Below, piece by piece: positions 39,401 to 49,993 of a stretch of 64,000 nucleotides of DNA. How positions within the stretch are numbered: the stretch's first letter is position 1; every line of letters starts with the position of its first letter. Under the pieces are notes generated by a model. It did not search any database, was not told the DNA's origin, and saw only the letters and a list, made by a program, of their open reading frames with translations. The stretch lies in assembly GCF_002837185.1 (NCBI RefSeq), contig NZ_KZ477992.1, positions 47,865 to 111,864 of the forward strand, read 5' to 3'. Source of the stretch: Pseudomonas fluorescens (lineage in GTDB: Bacteria > Pseudomonadota > Gammaproteobacteria > Pseudomonadales > Pseudomonadaceae). Position numbers and translations under genes: made by a program.

Positions 39401-40613
39401 CCAGTACATCCCCTGATGACGGCTCGACACTGCGCATCAGGTCTTCCCCGGTAAACGAACCAGGCCGGTTTTGCAGTGAGGGTGGCAGGGTCTGCAGTAA
39501 CAGCTGCGCATCGGTTGCGCCTTGATCCAGGCGGTTGGCCAAGGCCTGGCGTGCCTGGGCCGGCGTGGCAAACTCCTCGAAACCTTCGCCGGGTGTGTAA
39601 AGCACCACCGGGCCATTAGCCTCGTTGAGCGTAAAGGTGCGCCCATTCGGCCAAGTCGGCGGGCTGCCATGGGAGCCGTCATTGTGGGTGATGAGAAATG
39701 CGCCGGCCAGCATCGCGCCGCGTTCTGTCTTGTTATCGACAGTCACGGGATATACGCCCAGGCGAGCGCCATGGGCGAATTTCTTTTCCCGGGCAGCCAA
39801 GGTGGGATAGCGCAGCGCGTTGTCGATCAGCTCCTTGCTTTGCGCACTCAGGGTGCCGTCGGCCACACGCAGCGCGGCCAGGATCGACAATTGTTTTTTA
39901 TGCAGGATCAACAGATGGTCTTTTGGCGACAGCTGCAGTTTCGGCTCCCCCTCCGCTTGCCCGGGCGTACTCCAGAATTCTTCAAGTGCCTGGGGATATT
40001 GCGTGGCAATGCTTCGGGCAATCGATTGCAATGAGCTTGACGTAAGGGCGGGTGTTCCAGGTTCGTCAGCGGTTTGTCGCGTAGCAAATTCGGTGCGTAT
40101 GTTGCGCTCAGGGCGCATCAGCGCGTTCGGGTTGGCCAGGATTTTTTTCACCATTCTGGCCAACGCGGTCATCAGGGGTTCGGAAGATTCCGGCGACTGA
40201 GCGTCACCGCCGACGCGGTAGCGGTCGAAATACAGAAGGTGGGCATCGAGAGGCCTGACGTCCGGAAACGCTTTTTCAAGCTGTGTCTGTACAAATGTTT
40301 CAAACTTCGGCTGCCTGCTGTGTAACCGTTGCATGTCTTCAGTCAGAAGACCGTGCTCAAGGCTCAGCGCTAATTGCTTGGTGGGCTTGAAATGCTTCAC
40401 CAACTGCGCGTACCGCATTTTGGCGGGATTCATGGCATACGAGTTGGGCGCGGCCGGGCTGTCTGGGGCATAGCTTGAGGCGGGCGCAGGTTCTTGTGCG
40501 GTGAAGGCGGGCGTTGGTAAAGCGGGGGGTGATACAAGGGGCGCAAGGGTGGCGGAAGAAGTCGAGGAGAGTGGCTGATGCCGCTCTGATAGCGGTGGGG
40601 TAAGGGAGAACAT
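36492..40613 (-). CDS. Giant dermonecrotic-type toxin with Tiki/EreA/ChaN-like C-terminal domain
   Basis: This is a 1373-residue protein. The N-terminal 60 residues are Pro/Ser/Ala-rich, with no signal peptide. Residues ~60–880 match the DUF6543 'dermonecrotic toxin' layout of Pseudomonas (for example LALSLEHGLLTEDMQRLHSR and NEANGPVVLYTPGEGFEEFA). A hydrophobic helical stretch near 880–920 (FGIEVALIFADLIPVAGKGI) resembles the membrane-targeting part of Pasteurella multocida toxin. The last ~200 residues carry VVVLGESHNE (near 1177), AIYLENVQT, IRALDHRF and LVGRAHM (near 1308), the Glu/His motifs of the Tiki/TraB/EreA/ChaN/PMT-C2 superfamily. No immunity gene or secretion gene is adjacent. 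The target and delivery route are unknown. Confidence 0.8.
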   Translation of the reverse strand: MFSLTPPLSERHQPLSSTSSATLAPLVSPPALPTPAFTAQEPAPASSYAPDSPAAPNSYAMNPAKMRYAQLVKHFKPTKQLALSLEHGLLTEDMQRLHSRQPKFETFVQTQLEKAFPDVRPLDAHLLYFDRYRVGGDAQSPESSEPLMTALARMVKKILANPNALMRPERNIRTEFATRQTADEPGTPALTSSSLQSIARSIATQYPQALEEFWSTPGQAEGEPKLQLSPKDHLLILHKKQLSILAALRVADGTLSAQSKELIDNALRYPTLAAREKKFAHGARLGVYPVTVDNKTERGAMLAGAFLITHNDGSHGSPPTWPNGRTFTLNEANGPVVLYTPGEGFEEFATPAQARQALANRLDQGATDAQLLLQTLPPSLQNRPGSFTGEDLMRSVEPSSGDVLADAIPWMLKRQQAEIDTHLSKALAPADGINPLTDSASLQSIDDTADASYLLDGTNAMQARDAKLADKYQPEWLKNLNPLQEAFFTRLEEEQEKSLNKLTPLLEKIPSLPRFSRERMNAAIKQQYPNAHIDADKLMVQVRTRTGVQGGRGTGQPLYANQQSVSLTDLALKNPSGFPAVERGTFTDVKMTLPLVDTTGNPVLDLAGNPVTLGTDDLKKLVSVTDVGGEYVKLLKREMTTDAESGSAAQLRTAWKDSLKATQTKEAFLAELNPEAYAEPATEDTSTKRAAQWVDAVVEHPDPATRPQVDGKTIVANSLIHRGLAVQGVMVIGNQSDASLVLYTPKAPDGITFREVADHKSLDTLLAKGEWASYIAQRKSPVSKDQIEEFKDALKKRAYNPMKMIDPKLVISSVKLLGGALSLEPINANAQDHLYQQHVQMMIDRADHQSVSSAEVAEQSKLNKIEFGIEVALIFADLIPVAGKGISTGIRLGKAGVTALRANSRILPHLIKKPGLARAIYSDFTLAGSRIYNVRAAPMRPVFRASTTAGTLTPQAGSRALTAPVIPAAPALAGTSSGIASIGSHTPTTVALPSRDLSAFTVPSEIISGRPLRPDGTYNVDDNWYVRFTDSTGTNGVYQIDSVFHARSGQVNIVDPNAPLTAPRGSRIVASLQSAGNGEWRLNALRGGAPTQGAETPVKKALPETEYLSRNNGQLLEADFTPKSLPVARHWFRRDAQRFYHAMTAGGQMPPRPPRLDLAPNTSPAGLLKDAYQISDVVVLGESHNEIASFQLLKENMQTLKDAGVKAIYLENVQTNAAGQVVPAGMGSGRPPGASPTLLELTSLAQENGIAIRALDHRFLTRREDMPGFYRDIGDNDKGVTRLQEFNYYATRILQRRKPGEKVLALVGRAHMNTSRNVPGLAELSGGVGIGVYPATTYNKSIAISGPSIPKDPGRVVTGSHTAGDYQAFQKIT

Positions 40614-40820
40614 AGAGTGAGTCTCACTGGATTTGGATGTCCATGTGTCAGTTCATGCTCATTACGCTCCGTGTAATTCGTTGATTGGGTGAATATCGGG
40701 CATCAGACAGTTCCTGCCGAAAGTGTAAGGCGATGGCAGCGCATCGCATTGAATGTCACGCAGTGGAGGCGCCGGACAAGAGGGGCAGCTCTCGCCGGCG
40801 CCCAACGACTGACACGCCGG

Positions 40821-41642
40821 TCAGGGCTGAAACGCACCAATGAAAATGGCCGGATCAACCCGCGCGTCGTTCAGGCTGACGTTCCAGTGCATATGCGGGC
40901 CGGTTGCCCGACCCGTCGAGCCGACCTTGCCCACGACCGCGCCACGCCCCAACTGGTCGCCGACTTTCACGTCAATCTTCGACATATGGCAGAACATGCT
41001 GATAAAGCCCTGGCCATGGTCGACGAACACGGTGTTGCCGTTGAAGAAGTAGTTGCCGGTCAGGATCACCTTGCCAGCCGCCGGCGTCTTGATCGGCGTA
41101 CCCGCGCCCACGGCAAAGTCCAGTCCCGAATGGGGATTGCGCTCCTCGCCATTGAAGAACCGTCTTACCCCAAACTTGCTCGACAGCGGCCCGTTGACCG
41201 GTTTGTCCAGCAGCAGGTTGCTCGGTGTGTTCGGGCTGAAACTGCGGTAGGCCTTGAGCTGCACGGCCAGTTCGCCCTCGATGCGCTTGAGTTGCGCCGG
41301 TTGCGGGTTGACCTGGCTTTTGTTCTTCAAGGTGATGCGCTGCTCGGGGTATTTCTTGAAGCCCACCACGAACGGCAGTTGTCGCGCGCCACTGGTGATG
41401 CGTTCGGTGCCGGGCTTGACCGTCAGCGGGATGCCCACAATCGCCAGCCAGGTGTTTTGCTCCTTCACCACCAGCACCGGCCTGTTGAGGTAGGTGGCCT
41501 TGGGCGCGGTCGCCGCCGTGCCCAGGTCCACGACAGCGACGCCGCCGGGCACCGGCTTGTTCAGCAAGCGGGTGATGTAGCTGTCGGCATGGGCATTGAA
41601 GGTCAGGCAAACGAGCATCAACAAGCTGAGAAAGCGTGGCAT
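40821..41642 (-). CDS. Secreted M23-family peptidoglycan endopeptidase
   Basis: This 273-residue periplasmic protein has a clear signal peptide (MPRFLSLLMLVCLTFNAHA). The middle region (about 60–130) is a lysostaphin-type N-terminal module. The LytM/M23 domain follows from about 150, with zinc ligands in HSGLDF and HMHWNVSLNDARVDP, and the HGQGFISMFCHMS strand between. All catalytic residues seem present, so it is probably an active D,D-endopeptidase and not a NlpD-type activator. It starts four bases after the xseA stop on the same strand. Confidence 0.92.
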   Translation of the reverse strand: MPRFLSLLMLVCLTFNAHADSYITRLLNKPVPGGVAVVDLGTAATAPKATYLNRPVLVVKEQNTWLAIVGIPLTVKPGTERITSGARQLPFVVGFKKYPEQRITLKNKSQVNPQPAQLKRIEGELAVQLKAYRSFSPNTPSNLLLDKPVNGPLSSKFGVRRFFNGEERNPHSGLDFAVGAGTPIKTPAAGKVILTGNYFFNGNTVFVDHGQGFISMFCHMSKIDVKVGDQLGRGAVVGKVGSTGRATGPHMHWNVSLNDARVDPAIFIGAFQP

Positions 41643-41645
41643 CAG

Positions 41646-43025
41646 TCAATCCAGTAGCGAAAGGGTGACGGGTGTCAGGTGGTTGTCTTCCACCCGTACT
41701 TGCAATTGGCCCTCACCGAGGCGTGCGGTCAGGCGCTGGCCGGTGTGGGTTTGCGCGGCGTTGCGAATCGCCTGGCCACGCTCGTCGAGCAGGATGCTGT
41801 AGCCACGGCCCAGGGTGGCCAGTGGGCTGACCACGTGCAGCGTCTGCACCTGGCTTTGCAGCTGCAGGCGCCGCGCCTTGAGACCTTCGCGCATGGCGCG
41901 GGGCAGGCGTTCGGCGAGGCTGTCCAGGCGCTGGCGCAGCAGGGCCAGTTGACGGCCCGGATGTTGGCCGGCGAGGCGGGTTTCCAGGCGAATCAGGCGT
42001 TCGCGACGGGTAGTGAGGCTGCGCTCGAAAGCGCGGCGCAGGCGCATGTCCAGGTCATCCAGGCGCTGGGCCTGCTGGCGCAGACGTTCGCCAGGGTGTC
42101 GCAGGCGTCGGGCCATGCCCTCCAGGCGCAAGCGATCATGGCGCAGGCGGTTGTGCATCAACAGCACCAGGCGGCGCTGCAGGTTTTCGACCTGGCGCAC
42201 CAGGTGGCTGGCGTCCGGTGCCAGCAGTTCAGCGGCAGCGGACGGGGTAGGGGCGCGCACGTCCGCCACGAAGTCGCTGATCGACACATCGGTTTCATGG
42301 CCGACCGCGCTGACGATGGGCGTGACACAGGCATCCACCGCGCGAGCCACGGCTTCTTCGTTGAAGCACCAGAGGTCCTCCAGCGAGCCGCCGCCACGGG
42401 CCAGGATCAGCGCGTCGAAACCGCGGGCGTCGGCCAGTTTCAATGCACGCACAATCTGCGCGATGGCCTCGCGGCCTTGTACGGCGGTCGGGATCAACGT
42501 CAGTTCAATGTTCGGCGCGCGGCGGCGGAATACGCTGATGATGTCGCGAATCACCGCGCCGGTCGGCGAACTGATAATACCGATGCGCCGAGGGTGCGCC
42601 GGCAATGGCACCTTGCGCTCGGCACTGAACAGGCCTTCGGCGCTGAGCTTTTCCTTCAAGGCATCGAAGGCCAGGCGCAACGCGCCATCACCGGCCGGCT
42701 CCACGGTGTCGAGGATCAATTGATAGTCGCCACGGCCCTCGAACAGCGAGACCTTGCCGCGCACTTTCACCGCCAGGCCATCCTTCAACGCCTGGCGCAC
42801 CCGCGCAGCGTTGTTGCGAAACAGCGCGCAACGCACCTGGGCGCCGCTGTCCTTGAGGGTGAAATACACGTGGCCGGAAGCCGGGCGGGCGAGGTTGGAG
42901 ATCTCGCCTTCCACCCAGATATTGGTGAACACGTCTTCCAGCAGCACCCGCGCGCGGCCGTTGAGCTGGCTGACAGTCAGGACTTCGCGGTCCAGGCCCA
43001 ATCGGGCAAAAGGATCTTTAATCAT
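41646..43025 (-). CDS. xseA: Exodeoxyribonuclease VII large subunit
   Basis: XseA with XseB degrades single-stranded DNA. The 459-residue product from ATG 43025 begins MIKDPFARLGLDREVLTVSQLNGRARVLLE. An OB fold covers residues ~15–110 (IWVEGEISNLARPASGHVYFTLKD). The catalytic domain contains GAVIRDIISVFRRRAP, ILARGGGSLEDLWCFN and VSAVGHETDVSISDFVAD. A long coiled-coil region follows (about 270–400). An open frame to 43100 adds 25 residues without homology. xseB is not adjacent. Confidence 0.96.
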   Translation of the reverse strand: MIKDPFARLGLDREVLTVSQLNGRARVLLEDVFTNIWVEGEISNLARPASGHVYFTLKDSGAQVRCALFRNNAARVRQALKDGLAVKVRGKVSLFEGRGDYQLILDTVEPAGDGALRLAFDALKEKLSAEGLFSAERKVPLPAHPRRIGIISSPTGAVIRDIISVFRRRAPNIELTLIPTAVQGREAIAQIVRALKLADARGFDALILARGGGSLEDLWCFNEEAVARAVDACVTPIVSAVGHETDVSISDFVADVRAPTPSAAAELLAPDASHLVRQVENLQRRLVLLMHNRLRHDRLRLEGMARRLRHPGERLRQQAQRLDDLDMRLRRAFERSLTTRRERLIRLETRLAGQHPGRQLALLRQRLDSLAERLPRAMREGLKARRLQLQSQVQTLHVVSPLATLGRGYSILLDERGQAIRNAAQTHTGQRLTARLGEGQLQVRVEDNHLTPVTLSLLD

Positions 43026-43148
43026 GGGCGGCAGTTTATAGGCATTCGTGCCAGGTTTGACAGAACTGCTCCACCTGCGTGCGCCTTCGCGCTGGCGCAA
43101 TGCTCACGGATGACTAAAGTGTCGGCATTCTCTTTCAAGGAATTACCC

Positions 43149-43916
43149 ATGAGTCCGGTTGAGCTGATGAGCCAGTGGTCGTTTGGCGCGGTTGAGTGGC
43201 TGGTGATCGGCCTCGGTATCGTTGTGGCGTATATCGTTTTCGGTATCGCCGGCTTCGGTACGGCGTTGGTGGCAGGGCCTGTGCTCATTGTGTTCATGCC
43301 GTTGTCGAAGATCATACCGCTGTTGGTCTTGCTCGATTTTGTCGCCGCCTTCGGTGGCCTGCTGCAAACACGTCGGGATGTCAGCAAGCCGGAGTTGCTG
43401 CGACTGCTGCCGTGCATGGCCATCGGCTGCACCTTGGGTGTGGTGTTTTTGCTCAACCTGCATTCCGACTTGCTGCTGTTGTTGATGGGGCTGTTTATCA
43501 GTGCCTACGCGGTCTACAGCCTGGCGGTGAAGGCGCGACCTGCGCAATTGGCGGCGGGCTGGTCGATTCCCATGGGCACGGTTGGCGGCTTGTTTGGTGC
43601 GCTGTTCGGCAGCGGCGGCTTTTTATATGCGATCTACCTGAACAGCCGTCTGTCCAAGGAGGCGGCGCGGGCCACGCAAAGTGCGTTGATCAGTTGCAGC
43701 ACCGTGGTGCGCCTGAGCCTGTTTCTGATTGCCGGGGTGTATGCCGAATTGCCGCTGCTGATGTTGGCGCTGTGCCTGTTGCCGGCAATGGCGCTGGGCT
43801 TGTGGTGCGGGCGCCGGCTGACGATGCGGATGTCCCGCGAGGCGTTTGTGCGGTTGGTGACGTGGCTGGTGCTGGCCAGTGGGATTGCGTTGATTGGACG
43901 GTATTTGAGTACTTGA
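43149..43916 (+). CDS. TauE/SafE-family membrane transporter
   Basis: This 255-residue inner-membrane protein of the sulfite/organosulfonate exporter family has about eight hydrophobic spans. The glycine-rich repeat motifs FGIAGFGTALVAGP and GGLFGALFGSGGF mark the two family halves. The start at ATG 43149 follows a CAAGGA ribosome site; the frame is open far upstream only because it runs antisense to xseA. The substrate is not known and the neighbours do not suggest one. Confidence 0.88.
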   Translation: MSPVELMSQWSFGAVEWLVIGLGIVVAYIVFGIAGFGTALVAGPVLIVFMPLSKIIPLLVLLDFVAAFGGLLQTRRDVSKPELLRLLPCMAIGCTLGVVFLLNLHSDLLLLLMGLFISAYAVYSLAVKARPAQLAAGWSIPMGTVGGLFGALFGSGGFLYAIYLNSRLSKEAARATQSALISCSTVVRLSLFLIAGVYAELPLLMLALCLLPAMALGLWCGRRLTMRMSREAFVRLVTWLVLASGIALIGRYLST

Positions 43917-43957
43917 CCTGTGTGGGGCAGGGATTAAGCTGCCAGCCTTCAGGGCGC

Positions 43958-44031
43958 CATCGGGGGCTAGCCCCCTCCCACAGTTGACTGTGTTCACAAT
44001 TCAAAATGTGGGAGGGGGCTCGCCGCCGATG
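43958..44031. repeat. REP doublet (degenerate left unit)
   Basis: CATCGGGGGCTAGCCCCCTCCCAC and the inverted GTGGGAGGGGGCTCGCCGCCGATG belong to the family at 14219. Both units have point changes in the stem loops. Confidence 0.85.
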
Positions 44032-44059
44032 ACGTCAGCAGCCCCACCGCAGGACTCCC

Positions 44060-44602
44060 ATGAATTCCCAAAGCATCCTTGTCCCGAAAATCTCCACCTT
44101 GCCCGTCCACGAACCCCGCGCCCGGGCAATCGTGCGCTGGCTGGTGCGCAAGAACATCATCAAGGAACAGCTGACCACCTGCGGCCGCACCGGCAACCGC
44201 ATGGCCTACGCCCTGGCCGACGGCGCCCGCGCGGTGGTGCTGCACCCTGAAGCGCTGCCGTTCAACGAGCCCGTCAATGGCCTTGAAATCATCTACAAGC
44301 GCTGCATCTACACGCCGGCCAAGGGCTTTCTCGAAGAAGCCGGCTGCCCGGAGTGCCTGAAGGAAGTCGGCGAAGCGCTGTTCGAAAGCCTGGAAGACTG
44401 GATGCCCGGCCACACCGACAACTTCACCTGCCCGCTGTGCGGGCATGAAGATGACATCAACGGCTTTCTGTTCCTGCAGGCGTGCGGGTTTTCCAACCTG
44501 GGGTTTATCTTCAACAACTGGGCGGAGGCGGGGTTCAAGCAAAGTTTTATCGATGAATTTGCCGATTGGCTCGATCAAAAAATGAGTTGGGTCAAAGTCG
44601 AA

Positions 44603-44608
<6 letters not shown>
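44060..44608 (+). CDS. Conserved Pseudomonas protein with two CxxC pairs
   Basis: This is a 182-residue soluble protein. Two cysteine pairs, GCPECLKE (about residues 94–97) and TCPLCGHEDD (about 125–128), suggest a zinc ribbon spread over the chain; KRCIYTPAKGF lies just before the first. Relatives in Pseudomonas have been labelled 'sugar ABC transporter ATPase', but no Walker motif is present here, so that label is not supported. Its function is unknown. It is monocistronic and bracketed by REP elements. Confidence 0.8.
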
Positions 44609-46295
<1,687 letters not shown>

Positions 46296-46306
46296 GGCCG
46301 ACAGCT

Positions 46307-46400
46307 CTAAGCCACAAGTTATAAGCTGCAAGCGGAGCTGTGTTGAAGCAGTCTCCGCGCGGCTTCCGATTACTTGCAGCTTGCAGCTTGAAGCTTGCAA
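46307..46400. repeat. AAGCTGCAAGC-type inverted repeat between guaB and guaA
   Basis: CAAGTTATAAGCTGCAAGC at the left and CTTGCAGCTTGCAGCTTGAA at the right are inverted around TCTCCGCG. This is the same family as at 32261–32370. It may form a hairpin in the guaBA transcript. Confidence 0.7.
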
Positions 46401-46421
46401 CTGCTTTTCAGAGTTTCTTTC

Positions 46422-47999
46422 ATGGCCCTCGACATTCACGCCCACCGCATCCTGATCCTCGACTTCGGTTCCCAGTACACCCAGCTGATCGCCCGCCGCG
46501 TGCGTGAAATCGGCGTGTACTGCGAACTGCATCCGTTCGACATGGACGACCAAGCGATCCGCGAATTCGCACCCAAAGGCGTCATCCTCGCCGGTGGCCC
46601 CGAGTCCGTGCACGAAGCCGACAGCCCGCGCTGCCCGCAAGCGGTCTTCGACCTGGGCGTACCGGTGTTCGGCATCTGCTACGGCATGCAGACCATGGCC
46701 GAGCAACTGGGCGGCAAGGTTGAAGGCTCCGAGCTGCGTGAATTCGGGTATGCGCGTGTCGACGTGGTCGGCAAGAGCCGCCTGCTGGACGGTATCGAAG
46801 ACCACATCGACGCCGATGGCCTGTTCGGTCTCGACGTGTGGATGAGTCACGGTGACAAGGTCACCAAAATGCCGCAGGACTTCCACATCCTGGCCAGTAC
46901 CCCAAGCTGCCCGATCGCCGGCATGTTCAGCGACGAGCGTCGTTACTACGGCGTGCAGTTCCACCCGGAAGTGACCCACACCAAGCAAGGCGGGCGCATC
47001 CTGTCGCGCTTCATCCTCGACATCTGTGAGTGTGAAGCCCTGTGGACCCCGTCGAAAATCGCTGAAGACGCCATCGCCCAAGTGCGCGCCCAGGTCGGCA
47101 CCGACAACGTGCTGCTCGGCCTGTCCGGCGGTGTTGACTCCTCTGTGGTCGCTGCGCTGCTGCACAAAGCCATTGGCGACCAACTGACCTGTGTCTTTGT
47201 CGACAACGGCCTGCTGCGCCTGCACGAAGGTGAGCAAGTAATGGCCATGTTCGCCGAGAACATGGGCGTCAAGGTGATCCGCGCCAACGCCGAGGAGCAG
47301 TTCCTCAACAACCTGGCCGGCGAGTCCGACCCGGAGAAGAAGCGCAAGATCATCGGCCGCACCTTCATCGACGTCTTCGATGCCCAGTCCAACAAACTGG
47401 ACAACATCAAGTACCTCGCCCAGGGCACCATCTACCCTGACGTGATCGAGTCGGCCGGCGCCAAGAGCGGCAAGGCCCACGTGATCAAGTCCCACCACAA
47501 CGTGGGTGGCCTGCCTGAGGAAATGAACCTCAAACTGGTCGAGCCGCTGCGCGAACTGTTCAAGGACGAAGTCCGTCGCCTGGGCCTGGAGCTCGGCCTG
47601 CCGTACGACATGGTCTACCGCCACCCATTCCCGGGCCCGGGCCTGGGCGTGCGCATCCTCGGTGAAGTGAAAAAGGAATACGCCGACCTGCTGCGTCGCG
47701 CCGACCACATCTTCATCGAAGAACTGCGCAAGGCCGACTGGTACCACAAGGTCAGCCAGGCGTTCGTGGTGTTCCAACCGGTCAAGTCTGTAGGCGTGGT
47801 CGGCGATGGCCGTCGTTACGCGTGGGTCGTGGCCCTGCGTGCCGTTGAGACGATCGACTTCATGACGGCGCGTTGGGCACACCTGCCGTACGAACTGCTG
47901 GAGACTGTCAGTGGCCGTATCATCAATGAAATCGAAGGTATTTCACGCGTGACGTATGACGTGTCGAGCAAGCCGCCGGCGACGATTGAGTGGGAATGA
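46422..47999 (+). CDS. guaA: GMP synthase (glutamine-hydrolysing)
   Basis: GuaA aminates XMP to GMP. The 525-residue product from ATG 46422 has an N-terminal class I amidotransferase ([11 protein letters not shown] with the nucleophile Cys, FHPEVTHT with His), the PP-loop [14 protein letters not shown], and the C-terminal dimerisation domain ending [10 protein letters not shown]. It pairs with guaB as expected. Confidence 0.98.
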   Translation: MALDIHAHRILILDFGSQYTQLIARRVREIGVYCELHPFDMDDQAIREFAPKGVILAGGPESVHEADSPRCPQAVFDLGVPVFGICYGMQTMAEQLGGKVEGSELREFGYARVDVVGKSRLLDGIEDHIDADGLFGLDVWMSHGDKVTKMPQDFHILASTPSCPIAGMFSDERRYYGVQFHPEVTHTKQGGRILSRFILDICECEALWTPSKIAEDAIAQVRAQVGTDNVLLGLSGGVDSSVVAALLHKAIGDQLTCVFVDNGLLRLHEGEQVMAMFAENMGVKVIRANAEEQFLNNLAGESDPEKKRKIIGRTFIDVFDAQSNKLDNIKYLAQGTIYPDVIESAGAKSGKAHVIKSHHNVGGLPEEMNLKLVEPLRELFKDEVRRLGLELGLPYDMVYRHPFPGPGLGVRILGEVKKEYADLLRRADHIFIEELRKADWYHKVSQAFVVFQPVKSVGVVGDGRRYAWVVALRAVETIDFMTARWAHLPYELLETVSGRIINEIEGISRVTYDVSSKPPATIEWE

Positions 48000-48046
48000 T
48001 GGGACGTCCGGCAGCGTCCGGCACCTACTAGCAAGAAATGCCCTGG

Positions 48047-48077
48047 AGCCCGCGTAATTGCGGGCTTTCGGCTTTTT
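48047..48077 (+). terminator. Intrinsic terminator of guaA
   Basis: AGCCCGC and GCGGGCT pair around GTAATT, followed by TTCGGCTTTTT. Confidence 0.85.
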
Positions 48078-48421
48078 GGGGGGACAGATCAGATCGCCTA
48101 ATCGTCGATGTAATTGGCGCCCGCGAAATCGTAAATATCACTGCGCATCAAGCGAAAAGGGCAATGCCATGCGCACAGGGGCGATCCTCGTCGGGAGCGG
48201 TGCTTGCAGGCCACCCGCTGTCCGCTTTTGATTCATTCCTTTGCTAAACGAGGAACAGCATCTAGCCGATAGCCTTCAGTCGCAACTGGCCGCAACGTTT
48301 AAAAAACGTGAACAATGATGACATGCTGATGGGTGTCTCCCATACCCACCCCGTTATTGGAGACCCTTGAGAAGCAGCCACCTCGGCCTATCTCCCACCG
48401 CAAGCCTACGCCTCAGGGCAT
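48078..48421. other. Spacer between guaA and the LysR-regulated cluster
   Basis: I see no convincing gene. A 25-codon stretch at about 48241–48318 reads LLNEEQHLADSLQSQLAATF in one frame and ends in a stop. It looks protein-like but has no start and an in-frame stop just upstream; it could be a gene remnant. This is the junction between core and accessory DNA. Confidence 0.4.
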
Positions 48422-49336
48422 TTATTTCTGCGAACTTCGAAGGGGGTCGCTGTTCCATACGCCTTCGTCGGTCTCTAGGATCTGGCTAATCAGGTTGCAC
48501 ACAATTGGCAACTTCTCATGGCGGCGAAACAAAGCACCCACCTCTGAAAAAATGGGAGGCCCAGCGATCTCCCTAAAGACCACATTGGGCAGTTGAACAG
48601 TTTGAATCAGAACGCTGGGAATGACGGCTATACCCACACCCAGTGCCACTTGTGTCAGCACGGCGACCAGACTTCCGGGCACCGAACCAATGTATGGATC
48701 GAATTTCCCGCGCTTGGCCACTTCACGCAACCCTAATCCTTGTTCAGGTAGCACAAACGACTCGCCAGCAAGCGCACTCGGGCGAATGTCATCAACTGTC
48801 TTTGCCAGAAAATGGTCCGCTGGCAACGCAACGCAGAATCGGTCTCGGGCCAATATACGGCTGGAGATAGCGTCGGGCAGATGCACCGGCATCCGTACAA
48901 AGGCCACGTCAATCCGACCGTCCTCAAGAAGTGCCGTGAGCTGCTCGGTAGGGAGTTCCTTGGTGTTCACCATGACGGCTGGCCACTGATTGCGAAAGCG
49001 CTGGACCTGGTCCTGGAGTACCCCGAAAAAGGCGGCTGAACCCACGTATCCGATTTCCACTCGGCCAACCTGGCCTCGGCCTGCACGTTGGCCCACGTTA
49101 ACAGCTCTTTTGAATTGTTCGAGAGTGGCGCGCGCTTCTGTCAAAAACGCTTCCCCAGCTGGCGTTAAAGCGACAGTCCGCTTTGTTCTATTAAAAAGCC
49201 GAGCGTCTAACAAGCTCTCCACTTCCTGAATCTGCGCAGTGAGAGTTGGGGCAGAAACGCCCAGTTGCTCGGCCGAGCGTGAAAAATGTAGATTTTCCGC
49301 CACTGTTACGAAGGCGCGGAGATGGCGTATGTCCAT
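48422..49336 (-). CDS. LysR-family transcriptional regulator
   Basis: This 304-residue regulator has an N-terminal winged helix (MDIRHLRAFVTVAENLHFSRSAEQLGVSAPTLTAQIQ) and a periplasmic-binding-like effector domain from about residue 90 (VGRVEIGYVGSAAFFGVL). It is divergent from a secreted GlcG-type protein gene across 111 bp containing a perfect palindrome, so it probably controls that cluster and itself. The effector is unknown. Confidence 0.92.
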   Translation of the reverse strand: MDIRHLRAFVTVAENLHFSRSAEQLGVSAPTLTAQIQEVESLLDARLFNRTKRTVALTPAGEAFLTEARATLEQFKRAVNVGQRAGRGQVGRVEIGYVGSAAFFGVLQDQVQRFRNQWPAVMVNTKELPTEQLTALLEDGRIDVAFVRMPVHLPDAISSRILARDRFCVALPADHFLAKTVDDIRPSALAGESFVLPEQGLGLREVAKRGKFDPYIGSVPGSLVAVLTQVALGVGIAVIPSVLIQTVQLPNVVFREIAGPPIFSEVGALFRRHEKLPIVCNLISQILETDEGVWNSDPLRSSQK

Positions 49337-49352
49337 GGCAGCGGAACCTGAT

Positions 49353-49369
49353 ATTCAGTTTTTCTGAAT
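49353..49369. promoter_or_regulatory. Likely LysR operator
   Basis: ATTCAG-TTTTT-CTGAAT is a perfect 6-5-6 palindrome 16 bp before the LysR start codon. A further half-site, ACTGAATTA, lies at about 49395–49403 toward the GlcG-type gene. Confidence 0.6.
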
Positions 49370-49447
49370 TATAAAGCCATAAAGCTTTGTTGTACTGAAT
49401 TATCACCGCTGTTCCAATCATTGGACTCACGACATCAGGAGTTCACC

Positions 49448-49936
49448 ATGTTCCGTCTTCCTCACCTCGCGACTGCCTTGGCTCTTGCTGGATCCCTTGC
49501 TCTGCTCTCTCTGCCAGCCGCAGCATCGAGTTTGCCCAGCCAGCCCGTTCTGACGCTTGCCGCGGCTCAACAAATCCTCACAGCAGCGCAAACAAAAGCG
49601 CAAACGGCTGGATGGCCGTGCGTGATCGCAGTTGTCGATAACGCCGGCTCGCCTGTTCTCCTCGCTCGAATGGACAACGCTGCTGTGCCGGCAGGCGTTG
49701 AGCTGGCCCCCGGAAAAGCACGCACAGCCGCTCTATTCCGTCGTCCCAGTGGCGCGCTGGAAGATGCCATCAACGGCACTAGACCTGCCGCCATCACCGC
49801 CCAAGGCTTTGTGCTGATGCGTGGTGGTTTTCCGATCATCGTCAATGGACACACCGTTGGGGCTGTAGGGGTATCTGCGGACACACCACAGCACGATGAA
49901 GAGATCGCTCAAGCCGGGCTAGCTGCCTTTAAATAA
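49448..49936 (+). CDS. Secreted GlcG/HbpS-family (heme-binding-like) protein
   Basis: This 162-residue protein from ATG 49448 has a signal peptide (LATALALAGSLALLSLPAAASS). The body shows the GlcG/HbpS pattern: LTLAAAQQILTAAQTKAQ, CVIAVVDNAGSPVLLARMD, KARTAALFRRPSGALED, and GGFPIIVNGHTVGAVGVSA. This fold is known from HbpS (heme binding), GlcG and PduO-C, but the ligand here is unproven. It is first in a probable operon with the MFS and HAD genes. Confidence 0.88.
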   Translation: MFRLPHLATALALAGSLALLSLPAAASSLPSQPVLTLAAAQQILTAAQTKAQTAGWPCVIAVVDNAGSPVLLARMDNAAVPAGVELAPGKARTAALFRRPSGALEDAINGTRPAAITAQGFVLMRGGFPIIVNGHTVGAVGVSADTPQHDEEIAQAGLAAFK

Positions 49937-49993
49937 AAGCCCTTTTCAAACAGTGCGGTTACCGTTCCCGTTATTAGAAGAGGCTGTCATTGC

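Noticed and set aside
41679..43148. Long plus-strand open frame joined to the TauE-type transporter
   Set aside because: It is antisense to xseA and only looks open because of high GC; the transporter's own start with a ribosome site is at 43149.
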